From Ceratorhiza oryzae-sativae (lineage: Eukaryota > Basidiomycota > Agaricomycetes > Cantharellales > Ceratobasidiaceae): a DNA stretch of 19,933 bases. The DNA is taken from positions 1 to 19,933 of the forward strand of contig JARWMV010000200.1 in NCBI GenBank assembly GCA_030998015.1, read 5' to 3'. This document shows, piece after piece, positions 14,804 through 19,933 of this stretch; the stretch's first letter is position 1; each line of letters starts with the position of its first letter. Under the pieces are notes generated by a model. The model was given only the letters and a program-made list of their open reading frames with translations, was not told the origin of the DNA and searched no databases. The position numbers and the translations under genes were made by a program.

Positions 14804-14853
14804 GGTAAGGCCGACACGGGCGGCAGAGTCCCCGCACACGGAGGGTCATGACC

Positions 14854-14886
14854 GGAGACCCCCAATGATTGCAATCATTGGGGGGT
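14854..14886. repeat. Short family D hairpin
   Basis: CCCCCAATGATTGCAATCATTGGGGG: simple arms with no inner GCAGC hairpin. It may be close to the ancestral form. Confidence 0.75.
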
Positions 14887-14900
14887 GACCCCCGACATTG

Positions 14901-15072
14901 CCGCGCGCGTTAGTTGCTGGTGGGACTTGTCCCACCAACCAACGTGAGCAATCGCAACCGTTTGCGATTGCTAGTGCGCGGCATAATATCGATATTTAGC
15001 CGCCGGCTGAAAATGACGAACGGTCGTCATTTTCTACGAGGGAATCTTTAGGATTCCCTCTAACGCCGGCGG
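14901..15072 (+). mobile_element. 172-bp double-junction element, copy 16
   Basis: Flanks GACATTG and GCATTAC. This is the only copy whose preceding base is not a pyrimidine. Confidence 0.95.
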
Positions 15073-15092
15073 GCATTACAATATCGGGGGGT

Positions 15093-15142
15093 TGCTGCCC
15101 ACCAAACAATGCAGCGTAGCTGCACATGTTTGGGGGTCAGTA
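15093..15142. repeat. Family D cluster
   Basis: CCACCAAACAATGCAGCGTA / GCTGCACATGTTTGGGGG, nearly the same as 10859-10908. Confidence 0.8.
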
Positions 15143-15194
15143 GTGACCGGGGGCTTAAACAATCGGGGTTTGTCAAACCTAAAGCTACCGCGCT

Positions 15195-15507
15195 TCTCAG
15201 CGCTCTTTGATCGCCCGAAGGGCGGCCTAAGCGCTGAGAACTCTAAATACCCCGCCAATGTTCCATTGGCGGATTTGCGAAGGCCCGCGCGCGTTAGTTG
15301 CTGGTGGGACTTGTCCCACCAACCAACGTGAGCAATCGCAACCGTTTGCGATTGCTAGTGCGCGGCATAATATCGATATTTAGCCGCCGGCTGAAAATGA
15401 CGAACGGTCGTCATTTTCTACGAGGGAATCTTTCGGTCCAGCAAGATTTATAAATTTATAAATCTTGCGTGGAAGGATTCCCTCTAACGCCGGCGGTGTA
15501 TTTGGGG
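15195..15507 (+). mobile_element. Composite unit U2 with 212-bp element copy 17 (15285-15496)
   Basis: Same order as U1. Preceded by CTACCGCGCT and followed by TGTATTTGGGGAAATGG, both shared with U3 at 18289. Confidence 0.92.
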
Positions 15508-15838
15508 AAATGGTCCCCTTTGCGCGGTACAATTTCCTAACTACGCGCCCCACCGGGGAGGTCGTTCTTATAAAACAAAAACGAGGTAATGTCGACAAAA
15601 CCACCCGCGGCGGAATATGAGGGGACCCCGTTTGTTTTTTTTTTTGATTGAACTTAGTGCTGACACAGCAGGGAAAACCAGGTGTTAGAGGGTTTTATAA
15701 CCCCTATTTTTCCTGGGGGGCATTACCTGCTCGGTCATCGCAGATGTCCGGTTTTACCGGCCGGTCAACTATGTTGACACGAGACGGTAAAAAACAGGTA
15801 ATGCATGGAGGAGCCCCTGCGAGCCCCCGGCCCGCTCC
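15508..15838. repeat. Gene-free stretch with family E cluster
   Basis: 15721-15802 is a nested structure: outer CATTACCTG / CAGGTAATG and inner GTTTTACCGGCCGGTCAAC / GTTGACACGAGACGGTAAAA. TTTTATAACCCCTATTTTTCCTGG (about 15692-15715) echoes 7097-7114. No gene was recognised. Confidence 0.7.
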
Positions 15839-16010
15839 CCGCGCGCGTTAGTTGCTGGTGGGACTTGTCCCACCAACCAACGTGAGCAATCGCAACCGTT
15901 TGCGATTGCTAGTGCGCGGCATAATATCGATATTTAGCCGCCGGCTGAAAATGACGAACGGTCGTCATTTTCTACGAGGGAATCTTTAGGATTCCCTCTA
16001 ACGCCGGCGG
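15839..16010 (+). mobile_element. 172-bp double-junction element, copy 18
   Basis: Flanks CGCTCC and GGTGCGG, just upstream of the tRNA-Leu 3' end in plus coordinates. Confidence 0.95.
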
Positions 16011-16063
16011 GGTGCGGATCTAGGGGTCGCAGGGGTGTACATAAAATGTAGTTCCTTCCGAAA

Positions 16064-16147
16064 TACGAGTAAAGAGATTTGAACTCTTACAATCAAATGA
16101 TCATGAATTCCTAAGATTCACCTGGCTACCAGTTTCAGCATACTCGT
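16064..16147 (-). tRNA. trnL: tRNA-Leu(UAG)
   Basis: Acceptor ACGAGTA pairs with TACTCGT, discriminator A. Anticodon arm TGAAT-CTTAGGA-ATTCA gives UAG, reading CUN codons. Long variable arm TGATCATTTGATTGT (class II). T arm AAGAG-TTCAAAT-CTCTT. 84 nt. Confidence 0.96.
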
Positions 16148-16364
16148 TTTGAGTTACTACTTGGATTTTCTAACGCCGATTTTGGTAAGGACAGCACTTA
16201 GTGCTGCCCATCCCCGCCCCGCCTTGATCTCCAGGCGGTAAGATAAGTCGCGCTGAATCCAACCACGTCTGTGACGTCCCCCTGGGGTCACTCTGGCCAA
16301 AGAGGGACCATTCGGGGTTGGTCGCTCCCGACCCGTATACTCTTCTCTTAAAGGAAAACTAAAC
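16148..16364. other. Spacer, no gene recognised
   Basis: Small palindromes only, for example CAGCACTTAGTGCTG at about 16192-16206. Confidence 0.5.
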
Positions 16365-16808
16365 CGTCGCGCTGGGACCGCCCGAATGGATAAATCACAC
16401 CCCCGCTCTATCGGCTAAAATCTTAGGTGTAACCCAAGATTTCAGCCGCCCTGCCTAGAGAACTGCGCTTTAGCGCACGTCTTGGCAGGGGTAATAAAGC
16501 GGAGGGTCGACGACCCGTGGGTGTGGTTATCGAGGCCGCGTTCGCGGCGAGGTATTGCGAGGTACCCTGGAACTTTAAGTTCCAGGGTACCTCGGAATCA
16601 GACGCCCGCGTACGCCAGGGCCGCCTTGGCTTAAGCCAAGGCGTTCGCAGGCGTGCACGGGTCACCTTTCGGGCGCATTACCTATTTTTCACCGTCTCGT
16701 GTCAACATAGTTGACCGGCCGGTGAAAACTCGGTCATCGCAGATGTCCGGCAGGGGTTAGTCAAAGACTAACCCGCTTACCGTCCCCAGCGCGGCCGGCT
16801 CGAGGGTT
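16365..16808 (+). repeat. Family C cluster with a further insertion
   Basis: It matches 10046 onward to TTTCGGGCG. Then about 100 bp intervene, with a family E hairpin (16686-16728, TTTTCACCG / CGGTGAAAA) and GGGTTAGTC / GACTAACCC. The closing TCCCCAGCGCGGCCGGCTCG follows. This is a cluster within a cluster. Confidence 0.85.
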
Positions 16809-16849
16809 AGTTTTGAGGTTAGGGTTGATTGTACATGGGCTTCGCCGAA

Positions 16850-16950
16850 GGCCATGGGTCCCAGGCCCGGTTAGGCCGCGTTCGTGGCGAGGTATTGCGA
16901 GGTACCCTGGAACTTTAAGTTCCAGGGTACCTCGGAATCAGACACCCGCT
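16850..16950 (+). repeat. Partial KpnI-palindrome cluster
   Basis: GGCCGCGTTCGTGGCGAGGT with the GGTACC palindrome at about 16898-16935. The other arms are missing or diverged. Confidence 0.8.
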
Positions 16951-17021
16951 AGGGTATTTACCTTAAACTGTAGTTGCATGGCAAATTTTCTATCAGGGTT
17001 GAAATTGTCAATTACATTATC
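16951..17021 (-). other. Short unassigned coding-like fragment
   Basis: The minus strand reads DNVIDNFNPDRKFAMQLQFK, bounded by the 172-bp copy 19 and a cluster. It resembles the strand pattern of LAGLIDADG proteins but carries no decisive motif. Confidence 0.35.
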
Positions 17022-17193
17022 CCGCCGGCGTTAGAGGGAATCCTAAAGATTCCCTCGTAGAAAATGACGACCGTTCGTCATTTTCAGCCGGCGGCTAAAT
17101 ATCGATATTATGCCGCGCACTAGCAATCGCAAACGGTTGCGATTGCTCACGTTGGTTGGTGGGACAAGTCCCACCAGCAACTAACGCGCGCGG
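17022..17193 (-). mobile_element. 172-bp double-junction element, copy 19
   Basis: Flanks CATTATC and AGGTTAAC (plus-strand text). Confidence 0.95.
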
Positions 17194-17202
17194 AGGTTAA
17201 CT

Positions 17203-17256
17203 ATTGACCCCCCAAACTGATGCAGCTATGCTGCATTGTTTGGGGTTGGGGGTCTA
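17203..17256. repeat. Family D cluster
   Basis: ACCCCCCAAACTGATGCAGC / GCTGCATTGTTTGGGG. Confidence 0.8.
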
Positions 17257-17261
17257 CGGCA

Positions 17262-17420
17262 GGAGAAAAATCGGATAATTACGGTTTTATAACAAAAACT
17301 GTAAAATATATATTAAATGAAATCAGTTTTGCAGCGCGCTATGCGGCTGAGGCAGCGCGCTATGCGGCTGCCCATAACAAAAATAGATTAATAAAAGGGT
17401 TAATAAAATCATTTTTATAA
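17262..17420 (+). CDS. Unidentified plus-strand frame carrying two in-frame family F insertions
   Basis: The frame reads EKSDNYGFITKTVKYILNEI-SF, then AARYAAE and AARYAAA (two family F units of 21 bp), then HNKNRLIKGLIKSFL and TAA. Outside the clusters it is A+T rich and lysine/isoleucine-rich like a mitochondrial protein. It is the only coding candidate on the plus strand. I do not recognise it. A fragment of a ribosomal-protein-like gene is conceivable, by analogy with GC clusters in yeast VAR1, but nothing proves expression. Confidence 0.3.
   Translation, partial: GEKSDNYGFITKTVKYILNEISFAARYAAEAARYAAAHNKNRLIKGLIKSFL
17331..17371. repeat. Family F cluster, two tandem copies
   Basis: GCAGCGCGCTATGCGGCTG twice, 21 bp apart. 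Single copies are at 7939 and 8922. Confidence 0.92.
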
Positions 17421-17558
17421 CGCCGGAACCTGTGACTCGGCGCCCTTAAACTTACATGGGCCATACCGTATCTATGATGTCCGACAGCCAATACAGGAGG
17501 TCCACGTTTACAACAAAGTTGACACGAGACGAAAAACTTAGAAAAATTAGTCTGGCCT

Positions 17559-17590
17559 CTATCTCGGTCAACATAGTTGACACGAGATAG
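17559..17590. repeat. Family E hairpin
   Basis: CTATCTCGGTCAACATAGTT / GACACGAGATAG, as at 11034 and 14772. Confidence 0.88.
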
Positions 17591-17689
17591 GGTAGGGTTA
17601 AATTTGATTAACATATATAAAAAATAATGTCTCTTTTATATTTTACCTACCTCCTTTGTATTTGGGGTTTCTAAGGGCAAGCTCGTCCA

Positions 17690-17878
17690 TAGGGAGAGGA
17701 AGCCCTCATAAATCCTAGGGAAGAGTCCGATCAAGAATAATACTGCGGACTCATACAGGGCTTGGACTAAAAACACTAGAGAACTTAACTTATCGCAGAA
17801 AGTTCAGTTATCTCTGTAGGGTAGACTGACTATACCCATGGGATAAATTATAATTCTCTTCCGGATTAGAAACGGAGC
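17690..17878. ncRNA. Structured A+T/G+C-mixed region, possible ncRNA
   Basis: Ordered stems on the plus strand: AAGCCCT / AGGGCTT enclosing GAGTCCG / CGGACTC; then AGAGAACTTAACTT / AAGTTCAGTTATCTCT with loop ATCGCAG; then GGGTA / TACCC. It differs in base composition from the clusters. RNase P RNA or an intron core are candidates, but no diagnostic core was found. Copy 20 interrupts what follows. Confidence 0.3.
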
Positions 17879-18050
17879 CCGCGCGCGTTAGTTGCTGGTG
17901 GGACTTGTCCCACCAACCAACGTGAGCAATCGCAACCGTTTGCGATTGCTAGTGCGCGGCATAATATCGATATTTAGCCGCCGGCTGAAAATGACGAACG
18001 GTCGTCATTTTCTACGAGGGAATCTTTAGGATTCCCTCTAACGCCGGCGG
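17879..18050 (+). mobile_element. 172-bp double-junction element, copy 20
   Basis: It lies between AAACGGAGC and GATTTGAAG. The minus-strand right flank GGGTAGAGTGGTAGAAC looks tRNA-D-arm-like, so a tRNA-like sequence may have been split. Confidence 0.95.
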
Positions 18051-18288
18051 GATTTGAAGTTCTACCACTCTACCCAAACCCCAAAATTTCTAGGGACCAA
18101 CAGCCCATGACAAATTAGGGGTTAAATGAACCCTCGGCTAGATCTAAAGATCTGGATGACCCTTACTTACTCCCTGAAAGGGAGGAATCACGGGTCGGGT
18201 TTAATTTTCCTAACCTGACACGGTCGACAATTGACGCCGCCGGTTCGGCATTACCTCGTTTTTGGTTCATAAAAACGACTACCGCGCT
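18051..18288. other. Spacer, no gene recognised
   Basis: Possible 5' half of a degraded tRNA on the minus strand near 18051-18082; no full cloverleaf can be built. It contains the AGATCTAAAGATCT hairpin at about 18140-18153. Confidence 0.3.
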
Positions 18289-18601
18289 TCTCAGCGCTCT
18301 TTGATCGCCCGAAGGGCGGCCTAAGCGCTGAGAACTCTAAATACCCCGCCAATGTTCCATTGGCGGATTTGCGAAGGCCCGCGCGCGTTAGTTGCTGGTG
18401 GGACTTGTCCCACCAACCAACGTGAGCAATCGCAACCGTTTGCGATTGCTAGTGCGCGGCATAATATCGATATTTAGCCGCCGGCTGAAAATGACGAACG
18501 GTCGTCATTTTCTACGAGGGAATCTTTCGGTCCAGCAAGATTTATAAATTTATAAATCTTGCGTGGAAGGATTCCCTCTAACGCCGGCGGTGTATTTGGG
18601 G
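18289..18601 (+). mobile_element. Composite unit U3 with 212-bp element copy 21 (18379-18590)
   Basis: Nearly the same as U2, including CTACCGCGCT before and TGTATTTGGGGAAATGGT after. Confidence 0.92.
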
Positions 18602-18884
18602 AAATGGTTCCCTTTGCGCATTGGGAGGGGTTAAGAACTGTTAAAGTTAATAACCTTGGGGCTAAGCATTACAAACCATGACCCGGCGGCATGCTGTGAC
18701 CCTAATGGTAAAAATTAAGCTGTGCTTATTTTACGCCCAAAATTTTAGTAGGTTCGTCATCACTTGTGGGGCGTGCTTCATCCTAGGTCTCTGCTGGGGC
18801 CTAGGAGGAAGCGGGAATTTAAGGATTCCCTAACACTCCGACAGGGTTGAACCAGCACTCCGAAAGCTTTCAAAATTACATTTT
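18602..18884. other. Spacer, no gene recognised
   Basis: Only a CCTAGG ... CCTAGG hairpin at about 18783-18806 and a repeated CACTCCGA. Confidence 0.5.
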
Positions 18885-19118
18885 GACCCGTGCACGCCTG
18901 CGAACGCCTTGGCTCATATTGACCTTAAGGTCAATAATCAAGCCAAGTCGGCCCTGGCGTGCGCGCGGCGTCTGATTCCGAGGTACCCTGGAACTTAAAG
19001 TTCCAGGGTACCTCGCAATACCTCGCCGCGAACGCGGCCTCGATAACCATTACCCCTCGGGTCAACAGCATGTATTTATATATAAATACAATGCTGGTTG
19101 ACCCTAAGCGGGGGTATG
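18885..19118 (-). repeat. KpnI-palindrome plus family M cluster
   Basis: Matches 1579-1822, including the extra ATTGACCTTAAGGTCAAT arm. Confidence 0.88.
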
Positions 19119-19290
19119 AATGAAGAACGAAGCCCTTCACCATAAGACGAAACCTAAGGCCATTTTAAGATTTACGGCAGAGTTCGCAGATTCTACCGTG
19201 CATCTAAATATACTGTTAAAATGGGTAATCTAGTGGAGTATGGTAATATTTGAGAGTTAGGGTTAATAACTCCTTCTTTTATAAAAATTT
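19119..19290. other. Spacer with an unassigned coding-like fragment
   Basis: The minus strand reads FIKEGVINPNSQILPYSTRL followed by PILTVYLDAR and TAG, next to copy 22. Not recognised. Confidence 0.35.
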
Positions 19291-19462
19291 CCGCCGGCGT
19301 TAGAGGGAATCCTAAAGATTCCCTCGTAGAAAATGACGACCGTTCGTCATTTTCAGCCGGCGGCTAAATATCGATATTATGCCGCGCACTAGCAATCGCA
19401 AACGGTTGCGATTGCTCACGTTGGTTGGTGGGACAAGTCCCACCAGCAACTAACGCGCGCGG
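19291..19462 (-). mobile_element. 172-bp double-junction element, copy 22
   Basis: Flanks AAATTT and GCCCCCGC. It abuts a family C payload. Confidence 0.95.
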
Positions 19463-19675
19463 GCCCCCGCTCTATCGGCTAAAATCTTAGGTGTAACCCA
19501 AGATTTCAGCCGCCCTGCCTAGAGAACTGCGCTTTAGCGCACGTCTTGGCAGGGGTAATAAAGCGGAGGGTCAACGACCCGTGGGCATTGTTAACGAGGC
19601 CGCGTTCGCGGCGAGCCGCGCGCACGCCAGGGCCGCCTTGGCTTAAGCCAAGGCGTTCGCAGGCGTGCACGGGTC
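19463..19675 (+). repeat. Family C payload without the KpnI palindrome
   Basis: From CCCCCGCTCTATCGGC to GGCGTGCACGGGTC. At the KpnI site it reads GCGGCGAGCCGCGCGCACGC with no palindrome, an empty-site form. Confidence 0.85.
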
Positions 19676-19750
19676 ATATTAGATATAATAAATATTCAAA
19701 CCTGCGGACAGTTGCGCCTTACTCACAGATTCTGTTCAGGGAGGGGATTA

Positions 19751-19933
19751 TTAGTTAGGTGATATATCAAATGCAATCAATAAGCCTGGCACTAATGCGA
19801 TTAAGGCGATTGCTACAGGTAGTAAACCAGTCCAGCAGAAAATCATTAGTTGATCATATCTCAATCTAGGCAGAGTGGCTCTAAACCACACGAATAGGAA
19901 ACATACTAAACTAGTTTTTATAGCTAACACTAC
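19751..19933 (-). CDS. nad1: NADH dehydrogenase subunit 1, C-terminal 60 residues (partial)
   Basis: ND1 (NuoH homologue) is the complex I membrane subunit next to the quinone-binding chamber. The visible part reads [20 protein letters not shown], then [20 protein letters not shown], then a last hydrophobic helix ending [10 protein letters not shown] and TAA (19751-19753). [20 protein letters not shown] is diagnostic of ND1. The 5' part lies beyond the window. Trp codons are TGG. No cluster interrupts this fragment. Confidence 0.97.
   Translation of the reverse strand, partial: VVLAIKTSLVCFLFVWFRATLPRLRYDQLMIFCWTGLLPVAIALIALVPGLLIAFDISPN

Noticed and set aside
18051..18085. A functional tRNA split by copy 20
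   Set aside because: Joining the flanks gives no complete acceptor stem or anticodon arm.
363..19462. Regular direct repeats resembling a CRISPR array
   Set aside because: Copies are 172 bp or longer, irregularly spaced, in both orientations, and lie in mitochondrial DNA.
1..19933. Ribosomal RNA genes
   Set aside because: I looked for conserved SSU and LSU core words on both strands and saw none.

Overview
The window is fungal-type mitochondrial DNA. It carries nad4, the 3' end of nad1, a short cob exon and five clear mitochondrial tRNA genes, all on the minus strand. It also holds pieces of several LAGLIDADG homing endonuclease (HE) genes in A+T-rich sequence. A large share of the window is G+C-rich palindromic 'clusters'. 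nad4 and the nad1 fragment use TGG for every Trp and read with the standard code. The tRNA acceptor stems are well paired, unlike the 5'-edited tRNAs of some chytrids. I cannot fix the phylum.

Layout (minus strand, so read right to left): nad1 3' end (19933-19751); a repeat-rich stretch with tRNA-Leu(UAG), tRNA-Arg(UCG) and tRNA-Gly(UCC) at 16.1-14.2 kb; an HE gene cut by two large elements (HE3, 13.6-12.5 kb); a cluster-only stretch (12.2-10.6 kb); two heavily interrupted HE remnants (HE5 10.5-9.8 kb, HE4 9.45-8.9 kb); tRNA-Cys(GCA) and tRNA-Pro(UGG); a second copy of the nad4 5' end followed by an HE gene broken by at least five insertions (HE1, 6.25-4.56 kb); intact nad4 (4145-2619); an HE C-terminal half (HE2); a different LAGLIDADG remnant, a helix-turn-helix remnant and a cob exon (1.25-0.2 kb).

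The main signal is a layered set of hairpin-forming elements. The most abundant is a 172-bp unit present 22 times (12 plus, 10 minus), apparently identical apart from loop insertions. It folds into two three-way junctions joined by a linker holding ATATCGATAT. Removing exactly 172 bp rejoins interrupted reading frames without a target duplication, nearly always between a pyrimidine and a purine. A 141-bp two-lobed unit (family B), a ~380-bp unit (family C) and several smaller units behave similarly. Units are found inside the loops of other units, and some loci show empty-site versions. The conserved core of nad4 is free of them, while HE genes and spacers are full of them. One copy at the nad4 end now supplies its last 12 codons and stop. 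The HE frames stay readable once the clusters are removed, so the insertions are either very recent or tolerated through RNA-level removal or translational bypass.
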